In this document: in pieces, positions 1-8,442 of the stretch
How the letters are laid out: the number at the start of each line of letters is the position of its first letter
How positions within the stretch are numbered: position 1 is the first letter of the stretch
Source of the DNA: an uncultured Clostridia bacterium
Lineage (GTDB): Bacteria > Bacillota > Clostridia > Oscillospirales > Ruminococcaceae
Direction: 5' to 3'
DNA length: 64,000 nucleotides
Assembly: GCA_947510165.1 (NCBI GenBank)
Contig: CANNSB010000005.1
Span: forward strand, 1 to 64,000
The notes under the pieces: generated by a model
Told to the model about the DNA's origin: nothing
Seen by the model: the letters and a program-made list of their open reading frames with translations, nothing else
Databases searched by the model: none
Made by a program: the position numbers and the translations under genes

Positions 1-55
1 TTTGGGATTTATCTCTTTGGGATTTATCTCTTTGGGATTTATCTCTTTGGGATTT
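1..55. repeat. 15-bp tandem repeat at left edge
   Basis: The unit TTTGGGATTTATCTC is repeated three times exactly, followed by a partial fourth copy (first ten bases). The array begins at base 1, so it probably continues to the left of the window. The unit is five codons long. Read on the minus strand it gives a repeating Asn-Pro-Lys-Glu-Ile; on the plus strand Phe-Gly-Ile-Tyr-Leu, open to a stop at about 115. No in-frame ATG, GTG or TTG precedes the minus-strand frame before a stop, so coding is not demonstrated. Confidence 0.85.
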
Positions 56-794
56 GTTTGGACATAGGATTGATGGATAATATTTTGGATTATACTATTT
101 ATAATTTTATATAATAAAGTTTATTTATTTTTTAAATAAATCTGTCACAATAAAATTTTGTCCAATCATATTAAAAATAAATCAAAAATTATAAAATGGA
201 TACTTATTCTTTTTATAATAATGCTTTATTTAAAATTTAAAAATATAAAAGTTTGTAAATTTTTTATATTATTTTTTATATAAAAAATTAGTAGCAAGTA
301 TTAAAACTAGCTACTAATTTATTTAATATATATATTTATAAATAAAGTGTATTTTAAAATCAATGAATAGTATATATAATACACTAAATTTAATTTTTTT
401 TTTAAAAATTAAAAATTAAAAAATAATATATATATATAACAAGTAATTAATATTCAAAAATAAAATAAAATAAAATAAAATAATATTAAATAAAGTAACT
501 ATTATCTCTATATGTATAGTTTGTTATTTTACCAATTTATATTAATTGGTAATATAATTCACAATTTTTATATTTTAAAATTTTCTAAACAGTATATCCC
601 CTCGTCCTTGTGTTTATATTATAACAACTCTTTTTAAAAGTCAATAGATTTGTCGAAAAAAATACCATTTAATAATTACATAATTTTTATTTGGATATAT
701 TGTATAAATTTTACAATAAAAATAACTAATATTTGTAATATATTTTGCTAATGTTTGGAAATTTTTTTACGATTATATATGTGAGGTGAAAAAT
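56..794. other. AT-rich intergenic region, no gene seen
   Basis: About 0.74 kb is made almost wholly of A and T, with stops in all frames, a short (AAAAT)n run near 456-485 and no protein I can support. It holds two hairpin-forming inverted repeats: an 11-bp perfect stem 285-295/310-320, and a 9-bp stem 529-537/544-552. The first is followed by a T run when read on the minus strand and could be a terminator or part of a small RNA. A 0A-box match is listed separately. Confidence 0.6.
649..657 (+). promoter_or_regulatory. Possible Spo0A box
   Basis: TTTGTCGAA matches the Bacillus/Clostridium Spo0A-box consensus (TTTGTCRAA) at every position. It lies about 140 bp upstream of the flgM-like start. 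Single 9-mers arise by chance in AT-rich DNA, and no spo0A gene is in the window, so this is a candidate only. Confidence 0.3.
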
Positions 795-1034
795 ATGCAC
801 TCAAATAGTAAAGACATAAACACTTGCTATACCTCAATTGATAAAACGACATTTAATGATAAGCTTGACCCGATTAGATCTTTATTAAAATCAGATATAG
901 TAAAGTGTGCTGACCCGATTAGATTAGACAGAATAAAAAAATTGATTCAAAATGGAGAATATAAAATTTCTTCTATTGATATAGCCGATGCTATGATACA
1001 ATGCAGAAAAAATAAAAAAGATGGCTCAATATGA
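795..1034 (+). CDS. flgM: FlgM-like anti-sigma-28 factor
   Basis: A 79-residue protein. The C-terminal half has the FlgM signature: Asp-Arg-Ile-Lys-Lys-Leu-Ile, then Gly-Glu-Tyr and Ile-Ala-Asp-Ala-Met, which in the family form the helices that bind the flagellar sigma factor. FlgM holds sigma-28 inactive until the flagellar hook is complete. ATG 795 is chosen because GAGGTG (783-788) sits 6 nt upstream; a GTG at 786 lies inside that ribosome binding site. A 14-bp segment (866-879) recurs 45 bp later (911-924), so Asp-Pro-Ile-Arg appears twice. No other flagellar gene is in the window. The stop codon lies within the terminator stem. The target sigma factor is inferred, not seen. Confidence 0.72.
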   Translation: MHSNSKDINTCYTSIDKTTFNDKLDPIRSLLKSDIVKCADPIRLDRIKKLIQNGEYKISSIDIADAMIQCRKNKKDGSI

Positions 1035-1046
1035 GCCATCTTTTTT
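1018..1046. terminator. Bidirectional terminator, flgM / tatD
   Basis: Perfect 11-bp stem 1018-1028/1032-1042 with a 3-nt loop, followed by a T run on the plus strand and preceded by an A run that gives a T run on the minus strand. It serves the converging flgM and tatD genes. Confidence 0.9.
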
Positions 1047-1812
1047 ATTTAATTTTAAATAATTTTTTTCCATTTTTAGCAGTTATATCTACAACTTCTT
1101 CAGAGGATATTCCCCTGAGCCCTGCTATCTCTTCTATACTATGTATCAGCATGGTAGAGTCGCATCGGCCCCCTCTAAACGGAGTCGGTGCCATATATGG
1201 ACAATCTGTTTCTATCAATAACCTATCTAATGGAATCTTAGTTACAACTAATTTTATATCTCTCGCATTTTTAAATGTAACAACTCCTGTTATTCCTATG
1301 TGATATCCCATATCTATAAACTTTTCCATAGCCAAAAAATCATAACCAAAACAATGTATAACCCCTTCTAAATCAAAATTTTTTAGGATTTCTATGCTAT
1401 CATCTAAAGCATCTCTACTATGTATAACAACTGGCTTTTTTATCTTTTCTGCAAGTTTTAACTGATTTATAAAAACTCTTTTTTGAATATCTCTATTCTC
1501 TCCACCATAATGATAATCTAGTCCTATTTCGCCTATTCCAACAACGCTTTCTTCTGTTGACATTTCTTCTAAAATATCTATATAATCTCCATCAACATCC
1601 TTTGCATAATGCGGATGAAAACCAACTGTAGAGCTAAATATTTTATGCTTTTTCCCCAATAATACACTCGCTTTAGATGTTTTTAAATCACATCCTATAT
1701 TAACTACATTCTCCACCCCTGATAAAGATAAATTTTCTATTAATTGATCTCTATCCAAAGAAAATGCCTTGTCATCATAATGTGCATGAGAGTCAAAAAT
1801 TCCTCTTATCAT
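1045..1812 (-). CDS. tatD: TatD family metal-dependent hydrolase (YabD/YcfH)
   Basis: A 255-residue amidohydrolase-fold protein, probably a cytosolic metal-dependent DNase or deaminated-nucleotide hydrolase of the YabD/YcfH subgroup. Metal ligands are visible: His9 and His11 in Asp-Ser-His-Ala-His, a Glu near residue 97 in Gly-Glu-Ile-Gly-Leu-Asp, and an Asp near residue 205 in Glu-Thr-Asp-Cys-Pro-Tyr. It starts 8 nt after metG, the same metG-tatD order as in Bacillus, and is the last gene before a strong terminator. In Bacillus rnmV and ksgA follow; they are absent here. The exact substrate is not deducible. Confidence 0.92.
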   Translation of the reverse strand: MIRGIFDSHAHYDDKAFSLDRDQLIENLSLSGVENVVNIGCDLKTSKASVLLGKKHKIFSSTVGFHPHYAKDVDGDYIDILEEMSTEESVVGIGEIGLDYHYGGENRDIQKRVFINQLKLAEKIKKPVVIHSRDALDDSIEILKNFDLEGVIHCFGYDFLAMEKFIDMGYHIGITGVVTFKNARDIKLVVTKIPLDRLLIETDCPYMAPTPFRGGRCDSTMLIHSIEEIAGLRGISSEEVVDITAKNGKKLFKIK

Positions 1813-1820
1813 TTAATAAC

Positions 1821-3758
1821 CTACCTTATTTTTCTTCCTTCTGGTATATCATCATCTAAAAATAAAACCTTTATGCTGTCTTTATTTACTTCCGCTGCCA
1901 AAATCATCCCTTGGCTTATCATCCCTCTTAATTTCGCTGGCTTTAAATTTGAAACAACTATAACTTTTTTATCTTTTAAACAATCAGTTGTGTAAAACTT
2001 TGAAATTCCAGAAACTATATCTAAAATTTTTCCTCCAATATCCACCTTTAATAATAATAATTTATCTGACTTTTCTATCTTTAAAGCCTCTATAATCTTT
2101 CCAACCCTTAGCTCTACCTTAGAAAAATCTTCTATATTTATCATCAATCCTTCAACAATCTCAAGTTTTTTATCATCCTTAATATTTAACTTTTCTTGTT
2201 GTTTTTTAAAAAATTCTTTACCATCTATCCGCTCAAAAAGTGGTTTTCCATCTGCTATTTTCTCTTTATATTCCATCTCTCCAAAAGGTTTTATAAACCA
2301 TTCTGTTTTATAGGATAAATTTATTTGATTAAATATTTTTTCGGCTGTTTCTGGGATGATAGGTTTAAGGGTTTCTCCTATATATCTAATTCCTTCTAAC
2401 AAGCTATATAAAACAATATTTAATCTTTCTTTTTTTTCTAGATCATTTCCCAAAATCCATGGAGTTGTTTCATCTATATATTTATTACATCTTCTCGCTA
2501 TATTTATAATTTCAGAAACTCCATTAGCTATCTCATATCTATCCATAAAAGTCTCATAATTATTTTTAGAAAGCTCTATAAAGTCTTTCAAATCTTTATC
2601 TATATCTTCTAAATATTTTGCATTTCTCAAATTTATAATTCCATCAAAATATTTATTTATCATCGCAATTGTTCTATTCACAAGGTTTCCTATTGTATTT
2701 GCCAAATCAGAATTATATACATTTATCATATTTTCATATGTTATAACTCCATCATTTCCATAAGGAACCTGACTTAAAAGATAATACCTCGTTCCATCTA
2801 CACCAAAAATATCAACCAAATCATCTGCATATAAAACATTTCCTTTAGACTTGCTCATCTTATCTTCTCCAGAAAGCAACCATGGATGTCCCAAAATTTG
2901 TTTAGGCAGAGGAACTTCTAATGCCATAAGCATTATAGGCCAATAAATTGTATGAAATCTAAGTATATCTTTTCCTATTACATGTAGATCTGCTTCCCAA
3001 TATTTTTTATATAGATCTCCATGATCTTCTAAATCTACATCAAATCCCAATCCAGTTATATAATTTGACAATGCATCTATCCAAACATATATCACATGAT
3101 TTGTGTCAAAATCGACAGGAATCCCCCATTTAAATGATGTTCTAGAAACACATAAATCTTGTAGACCAGGCTTTAAAAAATTATTTATCATCTCTCTTTT
3201 TCTAGACTCTGGCTTTATAAAATCTTTATTCTCTTCTATATGTTTTAAAAGTCTATCTTGATATTTACTCATCTTAAAAAAATATGCTTCTTCTTTAGTT
3301 TGTCTTACATCTCTCTGACAGTCTGGACATTTTTCTTCTTCTAGCTGGCTTTCTGTCCAAAAAGATTCACAAGGAGTACAATATAATCCTGTATATTCTC
3401 CTTTATAAATATCACCTTTATCATATAATTTTCTAAATATTTTTTGAACCGTTTCCATATGATATTTATCCGTAGTTCTTATAAATTTATCATGAGAAGA
3501 ATTCATAAGTTTCCAGATACTCTTTATTTCAGATGAAATTTTATCTACATATTCTTTAGGCTTTACACCTGATTCTATTGCTGATTCTTCTATCTTCTGG
3601 CCATGTTCATCCGTCCCCGTAAGATAGAAAACATCATATCCTTTTTCTCTTTTATATCTTGCTATTGCATCTGCCATAACAACTTCATAAACATTTCCTA
3701 TATGTGGTGTTTTTGATGTATATGCTATTGCTGTTGTTATATAAAATTTTTCTTTCAT
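1821..3758 (-). CDS. metG: Methionyl-tRNA synthetase
   Basis: A 645-residue class I aminoacyl-tRNA synthetase charging tRNA-Met. The HIGN signature is at residues 19-22, and the Lys-Met-Ser-Lys-Ser loop follows in the catalytic domain. A four-Cys zinc knuckle (Cys-Thr-Pro-Cys ... Cys-Pro-Asp-Cys) lies near residue 130. The C-terminal ~105 residues form the EMAP/Trbp111-like tRNA-binding OB domain (Val-Glu-Leu-Arg-Val-Gly-Lys-Ile). Length matches the family. It sits 25 nt after rnr and 8 nt before tatD and is probably co-transcribed. No T-box leader precedes it. Confidence 0.97.
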   Translation of the reverse strand: MKEKFYITTAIAYTSKTPHIGNVYEVVMADAIARYKREKGYDVFYLTGTDEHGQKIEESAIESGVKPKEYVDKISSEIKSIWKLMNSSHDKFIRTTDKYHMETVQKIFRKLYDKGDIYKGEYTGLYCTPCESFWTESQLEEEKCPDCQRDVRQTKEEAYFFKMSKYQDRLLKHIEENKDFIKPESRKREMINNFLKPGLQDLCVSRTSFKWGIPVDFDTNHVIYVWIDALSNYITGLGFDVDLEDHGDLYKKYWEADLHVIGKDILRFHTIYWPIMLMALEVPLPKQILGHPWLLSGEDKMSKSKGNVLYADDLVDIFGVDGTRYYLLSQVPYGNDGVITYENMINVYNSDLANTIGNLVNRTIAMINKYFDGIINLRNAKYLEDIDKDLKDFIELSKNNYETFMDRYEIANGVSEIINIARRCNKYIDETTPWILGNDLEKKERLNIVLYSLLEGIRYIGETLKPIIPETAEKIFNQINLSYKTEWFIKPFGEMEYKEKIADGKPLFERIDGKEFFKKQQEKLNIKDDKKLEIVEGLMINIEDFSKVELRVGKIIEALKIEKSDKLLLLKVDIGGKILDIVSGISKFYTTDCLKDKKVIVVSNLKPAKLRGMISQGMILAAEVNKDSIKVLFLDDDIPEGRKIR

Positions 3759-3783
3759 ACTATAATTTCCTCTCTATATCATA

Positions 3784-5889
3784 TTATATAAATTTAAAAT
3801 CAATCTTTCCTATAGATACATTAGATGATATACACACAATTTTTGTCTTATCTCCAACTTTAAGTCTCTTACCTGAAAGTTCATCAAAAAATGATATATA
3901 TCCATCAAATATAAATTTTCCTTCTGGAAAATTTTCTAACTTTACAAGACCTTCAACTGTATTTTCTAGTTCTACATAGATTCCATGATCACAGACGGAT
4001 GATATAACACCCTCAAACTCTTCCCCTACTTTTTTACTCATATACTCCGCTTTATAATAATCCTGACATTTTCTTTCTATCTTTGTGGCTTTTATCTCTG
4101 ATTCAGTAGATTCTTTCCCTACATTAGAAATAAATTTAGAATATTTTTTAACAATTCCTCCAATGGGAAACCCATCAACTATATCCCCCAAAACTCTATG
4201 TATAACTAAATCTGGATATCTTCTTATAGGAGATGTAAAATGAGAATAATTTTCTAGAGCCAGTCCATAATGTCCTATAGGATTATCACTGTATTTTGCC
4301 TTAGACATAGTTCTTAAAACTTGTCTGTTTATTATCTTTAATATATTTTCAGATTCTATATTTTTTAATAAATTTGCCATCTCAGATGGATGTTTTCCAT
4401 CTTTAAGCCCTGTATTTGTTACACCAATTTTTTCTAAAACTTCTTTTAAAATAGCAACTTTTTCTTCTTTTGGTTTATCATGAACTCTATATAAAAATGG
4501 AACTTCTTTTATTCTAGATATAGTTGCAGCAACCTCATTTGCTATAACCATAAACTCTTCTACCAATCTTTCAGATGTTCCTTGTTTTCTCACTTTTATG
4601 TCTTCTATCTCTCCACTGTCACCAATGATCATATAGCTTTCGCCACTCTCTATCTCAGAACACCCTCGTTTAGATCTATTTTTTCCTAAAATCTCTGCTA
4701 ATTCTTTCATTAAAAATAGATTATCTTTTATTAATTCATATTTTTTTATAATATCTTCTGATGCTTGATCTTTAAATATATCATTTATCTCTGAATATAT
4801 CCCTTTAACTACCGACTGGATAATAGTTTTCTTTATTTCAAAATCTATTATCTTTCCTTTTGAATCTAAAACAATAAATATAGAAAATGTTAATTTATCT
4901 TCATTAGGATTTAAACTACAAACATCATTAGATAGTTCTGTCGGTAACATAGGGATAACCTTGTTTGCATAATAAACACTTGTTCCTCTTTTTTCTGCTT
5001 CTTTATCTAGTATGCTTCCGTGTTTTATATAATGGGAAACATCAGCTATATGAACCCCTAATCTATAATATTCTCCCATCATCTCTAAAGAAACAGCATC
5101 ATCCAAATCTTTAGAATGACTAGAATCTATTGTGAAAATCTTTTCACCTCTAAGATCTTGTCTTTTTTCATAATCTCTTTGTTCTATACGCAACTCTGCT
5201 ATCTTTTTGCTTTCTTCTAAAACTTCTTTAGAAAATGTTGTTTCTATCCTATTACTGTCTATATGCATTTTACATATATCTTCTGCTTTATTGCTATTTC
5301 CATAATTTTTAATAATCGACAATTTATGATCCCTATGACTCTCTCCTCTTTCAATTATATTGCAATAAACTTGGTCTCCTTCTTTTATTTCTACTCCATT
5401 TGTTTCAGCTATTTTTAAAAAACTTTTGGTTAAACTCTCTGGTAAAACCATAAGATTATTTCCTTCTTTAACTATCCTTCCTAAAAAAGCATAATCAGAT
5501 TTTTCTGTTACATATAAAATTTTGCCTTCTTTTGAATTTCCACGACTTTCCATATATTGGATATAAACTATATCTTCTGGAACACTCCCTTTTAAATATT
5601 TTCCAGGGATAAAAACTTCTTCATTTGTTCCACAATCCTCCACAAAACCAAAAGTTTTATTCACTCTTATAACTCGACATTTTTCACCCTTACAAAATTC
5701 AGGCTTATAATATTTTTTATCTATCTTAATTATAGAACCTTTTTTTTCTAAAATTTCTATACTTTCATCTATTTTATTATGATCTTTTTTTTCTATGTGA
5801 AAAGTTCTTGTGATATCTTTAAAATGGACACCTTTTTTACCTCTTAGACATACAAGATCGTATATTTTTTTTTCTAAATCATATTTCAT
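3784..5889 (-). CDS. rnr: Ribonuclease R
   Basis: A 701-residue 3'-5' exoribonuclease of the RNase II/R family, which degrades structured RNA. Visible in order: an N-terminal winged-helix segment (about 1-60), a cold-shock/OB region with Gly-Phe-Val-Glu (about 70-130), a long RNB catalytic domain containing Ser-Lys-Asp-Leu-Asp-Asp-Ala (metal-binding aspartates, near 255) and Phe-Thr-Ser-Pro-Ile-Arg-Arg-Tyr-Pro-Asp, and a C-terminal S1 domain. It is slightly shorter than the ~770-residue Bacillus protein. secG lies upstream as in many Firmicutes, but a terminator separates them, and smpB, often downstream, is replaced by metG. Confidence 0.95.
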   Translation of the reverse strand: MKYDLEKKIYDLVCLRGKKGVHFKDITRTFHIEKKDHNKIDESIEILEKKGSIIKIDKKYYKPEFCKGEKCRVIRVNKTFGFVEDCGTNEEVFIPGKYLKGSVPEDIVYIQYMESRGNSKEGKILYVTEKSDYAFLGRIVKEGNNLMVLPESLTKSFLKIAETNGVEIKEGDQVYCNIIERGESHRDHKLSIIKNYGNSNKAEDICKMHIDSNRIETTFSKEVLEESKKIAELRIEQRDYEKRQDLRGEKIFTIDSSHSKDLDDAVSLEMMGEYYRLGVHIADVSHYIKHGSILDKEAEKRGTSVYYANKVIPMLPTELSNDVCSLNPNEDKLTFSIFIVLDSKGKIIDFEIKKTIIQSVVKGIYSEINDIFKDQASEDIIKKYELIKDNLFLMKELAEILGKNRSKRGCSEIESGESYMIIGDSGEIEDIKVRKQGTSERLVEEFMVIANEVAATISRIKEVPFLYRVHDKPKEEKVAILKEVLEKIGVTNTGLKDGKHPSEMANLLKNIESENILKIINRQVLRTMSKAKYSDNPIGHYGLALENYSHFTSPIRRYPDLVIHRVLGDIVDGFPIGGIVKKYSKFISNVGKESTESEIKATKIERKCQDYYKAEYMSKKVGEEFEGVISSVCDHGIYVELENTVEGLVKLENFPEGKFIFDGYISFFDELSGKRLKVGDKTKIVCISSNVSIGKIDFKFI

Positions 5890-5934
5890 ATTATTGTTAC
5901 ATCTTCTCTCTTTTTTTTACACTTTCATATTAAA

Positions 5935-5967
5935 GAAAAATCCCTGCAGATATAAAATATCTCAGGG
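5935..5967 (-). terminator. secG terminator
   Basis: On the minus strand a stem of CCCTG/CAGGG plus AGATAT/ATATCT (one bulged base) with a 3-nt loop at 5942-5967, followed by ATTTTTCTTT. It lies between secG and rnr. Confidence 0.8.
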
Positions 5968-5975
5968 CTTAATCT

Positions 5976-6227
5976 TTATTTTAAAAATATTGTTATAGCA
6001 TTTACAGCGATAAGGGCTATAAAAAATATAATAGCCGCAACTTTTGTTATTTTATTTAAAATAACATCTTTTGTCCTAGTCTGATTTTTGCTATAATATG
6101 AATCAGCCGATCCACCAGATATTGTCGTATCATTTTGCTGTTTTCCATCCTGCATTATAACTAACGCAATAACAAATATACTCGTTATTACTAAAATAAT
6201 GCTAAAAATAATCTCCGAAACCAACAT
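5976..6227 (-). CDS. secG: Preprotein translocase subunit SecG
   Basis: An 83-residue membrane protein with two transmembrane helices (about 5-25 and 60-80) joined by a polar loop with Gly-Gly-Ser-Ala and Tyr-Tyr-Ser-Lys-Asn, the usual SecG layout. Val-Ile-Met-Gln-Asp-Gly-Lys-Gln-Gln is typical of clostridial SecG. It assists SecYEG in protein export. It stands alone between its own promoter and terminator, just upstream of rnr as in related genomes. Confidence 0.9.
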   Translation of the reverse strand: MLVSEIIFSIILVITSIFVIALVIMQDGKQQNDTTISGGSADSYYSKNQTRTKDVILNKITKVAAIIFFIALIAVNAITIFLK

Positions 6228-6270
6228 ATAAATACACCTCCAAAACTCTCTATACTATATAACTCATATC

Positions 6271-6299
6271 ATTTTATCATATAGACCCATTTTTTGCAA
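6271..6299 (-). promoter_or_regulatory. Sigma-A-type promoter for secG
   Basis: On the minus strand TTGCAA (6294-6299), a 17-nt spacer and TAAAAT (6271-6276), about 45 bp upstream of the secG start. The region also carries the start of the divergent plus-strand unit. Confidence 0.55.
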
Positions 6300-6363
6300 T
6301 AAATAATTATATATGATAGACTCTTAGATAGCTTTTTTAATTTTTTAATAAAGGATGTTTTTT

Positions 6364-7125
6364 TTGACTCAATATAATAATCATAAGCGTATCTTTTTAA
6401 TAGATCAAATTAGAGGACTTTTATTAGTTATTATGGTTTTATACCATGCTTTTTATGATATAATGTTTATCTTTAACCTAGACCTACCTTTATTCCATTC
6501 CCCTTTTATAAATATGATTCGCGATATATCAGGAGGAGCTTTTATTTTTATATCTGGTTTTTCCTGCCGACTTTCAAAAAATAATTTTAAACGCGGTTTT
6601 ATAACTCTATTTTTAGGAATATCTATTACTGCTGTTACATATGTTTTTATCCCTCAACAGGTTATAACTTTTGGAATCCTTCATTTTCTTGGATTTTCTA
6701 TGATCATTTATTCTATAGTTAAAAAATTTGTAAATAGAATAAATTCTTTTATAGCTTTTCCTATCCTAATATTTCTTTTTATATCCACCTACAATATTTC
6801 ATCTGGATTTATTGGAATAGAAAATATTTTTTCTTTTAAAGTTCCTTTATATTTATCAGAAAACCCTCTTCTTTTTCCCTTTGGATTTATCTCTAATACA
6901 TTCTCTTCTTCCGACTATTATCCTGTCTTTCCTTGGATTTTTATCTTCTTTTTTGGTGCTCATGTTGGAAAACAAATGCTTTCAAAAACCGTTCCAAAAT
7001 TTATGTATAAACGCCCTTTACCTGTATTATCAAAAATTTCTTCATATTCTATTGTCATTTACATAATACATCAACCTATTTTATTTGGATTTTTCTATCT
7101 TTTGAAAGGATTTATAAATGGATAA
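6364..7125 (+). CDS. DUF1624 / HGSNAT-like membrane protein
   Basis: A 253-residue polytopic membrane protein, about seven to eight helices. It has the hallmarks of the DUF1624/heparan-alpha-glucosaminide acetyltransferase-like family: Ile-Asp-Gln-Ile-Arg-Gly at the N-terminus, Gly-Gly-Ala-Phe-Ile-Phe-Ile-Ser-Gly, and Phe-Gly-Ile-Leu-His-Phe-Leu-Gly with a conserved His. Family members are thought to move acyl groups across the membrane; the substrate here is unknown. TTG 6364 is chosen because AGGA (6352-6355) is 8 nt upstream; the ATG at 6355 overlaps that site. The 3' end overlaps queG by 8 nt. Confidence 0.8.
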   Translation: MTQYNNHKRIFLIDQIRGLLLVIMVLYHAFYDIMFIFNLDLPLFHSPFINMIRDISGGAFIFISGFSCRLSKNNFKRGFITLFLGISITAVTYVFIPQQVITFGILHFLGFSMIIYSIVKKFVNRINSFIAFPILIFLFISTYNISSGFIGIENIFSFKVPLYLSENPLLFPFGFISNTFSSSDYYPVFPWIFIFFFGAHVGKQMLSKTVPKFMYKRPLPVLSKISSYSIVIYIIHQPILFGFFYLLKGFING

Positions 7126-7930
7126 TAATTTTTTAAAATTAAAACAAATTTTAAAATATAATAACTTTCCCGCTTTCGGAATCTGTAATTATTCCAACAT
7201 TTCAAAAACATTTGATGTTAGATCTAGAAATTTAATTCCATATAACACCCATTCTGTAATTGTTTTTGCTTTTCCTTATTATGTTGGAGATTTTCCAAAT
7301 CGAAATCTTTCAAGATATGCTATTGTACAAGACTATCATATAATTGTTAAAAATCTTTTGAAAAAACTGTCGTCTTTATTAACAATAGTTTTTGAATCTT
7401 TTTCATTTGTTCCTTTTTCTGACAACTCTCCTTTTCCTGAAGTTGAAATTGCTGTTAAATCTGGACTTGGTTTTGTGGGTCTAAACCATCTTTTAATTAC
7501 AGAAAAATATGGTAGCTTCATTTTTATTGGAGAAATTGCAACAGATATGCCCCTCCCACAAACACCATCACTAAACAAAACTTGCCTTAAATGTATGGCT
7601 TGTATAAAAAAATGTCCTGGAAAAGCTATATTTAAAGATAAAATCAATATGGATTCTTGTCTTTCCCATATAACCCAGAAAAAAGGTGTTGTTTCTATCC
7701 AAGAAAAAACTCTTATAAAACAAAATAAACTTATTTGGGGATGTGATGTATGTCAAGATGTCTGCCCTCATAATAAAAATATTCCCCTAACATATATAGA
7801 AGACTTTAAAACTGATATAATTCCTTTTCTTTCTTTTAATAATATTGATATTTTAGTTAAAACAAGAGCTTTTGGATTTCGTGGACCATCTGTTTTAAAA
7901 CGAAATCATGGTATATTATATGATAAATAG
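7118..7930 (+). CDS. queG: Epoxyqueuosine reductase-like iron-sulfur protein
   Basis: A 270-residue protein with a QueG-type N-terminal domain (DUF1730) and two [4Fe-4S] clusters: Cys-x2-Cys-x2-Cys-x3-Cys-Pro near residue 155, and Cys-Asp-Val-Cys-x3-Cys-Pro-His near 209. QueG uses cobalamin to reduce epoxyqueuosine to queuosine in the tRNA wobble position. It is shorter than the usual 310-390 residues, and no other queuosine gene is in the window. It overlaps the preceding gene by 8 nt. An imperfect inverted repeat (7911-7925/7940-7953) straddles its stop codon. Confidence 0.82.
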   Translation: MDNNFLKLKQILKYNNFPAFGICNYSNISKTFDVRSRNLIPYNTHSVIVFAFPYYVGDFPNRNLSRYAIVQDYHIIVKNLLKKLSSLLTIVFESFSFVPFSDNSPFPEVEIAVKSGLGFVGLNHLLITEKYGSFIFIGEIATDMPLPQTPSLNKTCLKCMACIKKCPGKAIFKDKINMDSCLSHITQKKGVVSIQEKTLIKQNKLIWGCDVCQDVCPHNKNIPLTYIEDFKTDIIPFLSFNNIDILVKTRAFGFRGPSVLKRNHGILYDK

Positions 7931-7968
7931 GGGAGAATATATCATATAATACACCATGGAGGCTTTGT

Positions 7969-8385
7969 ATGAATCTTTCTGATATTATGAAAAATCCTAT
8001 TATAACTGTCTCTCCAACAGACACCATTTTATACGCTGCAAAAATAATGTCAAAATATAACATAGGATATATTCTTGTAGTGGATGGACACACTCTTGTA
8101 GGAATTATTACTGATAGGGATATTGTTATCCGTTGTATCCCTTCTGAGATAGACTGTAAAATCTGTACTGTCGATAAAATTATGACAAATTCCGCTATTG
8201 TTCTTCACCCATCCGACTCTATCAAAAAAGCTGTCTCTATTATGATAGACTCTAATATTAGGCGTCTTCCTGTTGTTCAAGATGGAAGTTTGAAAGGTTT
8301 GATAACTATATTTGATATTTTGAAAAGTTCTGAAATATCAAATAAAATAGAAATTTCTTATGATCTAACTGAATTTATTTTCTAA
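7969..8385 (+). CDS. CBS-domain pair protein
   Basis: A 138-residue stand-alone protein made of two tandem CBS motifs: about 7-60, with Gly-Ile-Ile-Thr-Asp-Arg-Asp-Ile, and about 70-122, with Arg-Arg-Leu-Pro-Val-Val and Gly-Leu-Ile-Thr-Ile-Phe-Asp. CBS pairs bind adenine nucleotides such as AMP, ATP or SAM and act as sensors. ATG 7969 follows GGAGG by 6 nt. It is the third gene of the plus-strand unit, 38 nt after queG. Its partner is unknown. Confidence 0.85.
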   Translation: MNLSDIMKNPIITVSPTDTILYAAKIMSKYNIGYILVVDGHTLVGIITDRDIVIRCIPSEIDCKICTVDKIMTNSAIVLHPSDSIKKAVSIMIDSNIRRLPVVQDGSLKGLITIFDILKSSEISNKIEISYDLTEFIF

Positions 8386-8442
8386 GATATATAGAAAAAA
8401 TGCAACTAATTATTAAATAGTTGCATTTTTTCTATATATCTT
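8384..8442. terminator. Bidirectional terminator, CBS gene / alr
   Basis: Perfect 25-bp inverted repeat (8384-8408/8418-8442) with a 9-nt loop. Internal A6/T6 blocks make it work on both strands. The alr stop codon lies inside the stem and the CBS-gene stop at its left edge. Confidence 0.9.

Noticed and set aside
456-485. (AAAAT)n run
   Set aside because: Low-complexity drift in an A/T-only region; no sign of function.
7336-7647. 103-codon open frame antisense to queG
   Set aside because: It lies wholly inside queG on the other strand, has no ribosome binding site and no recognisable domain.
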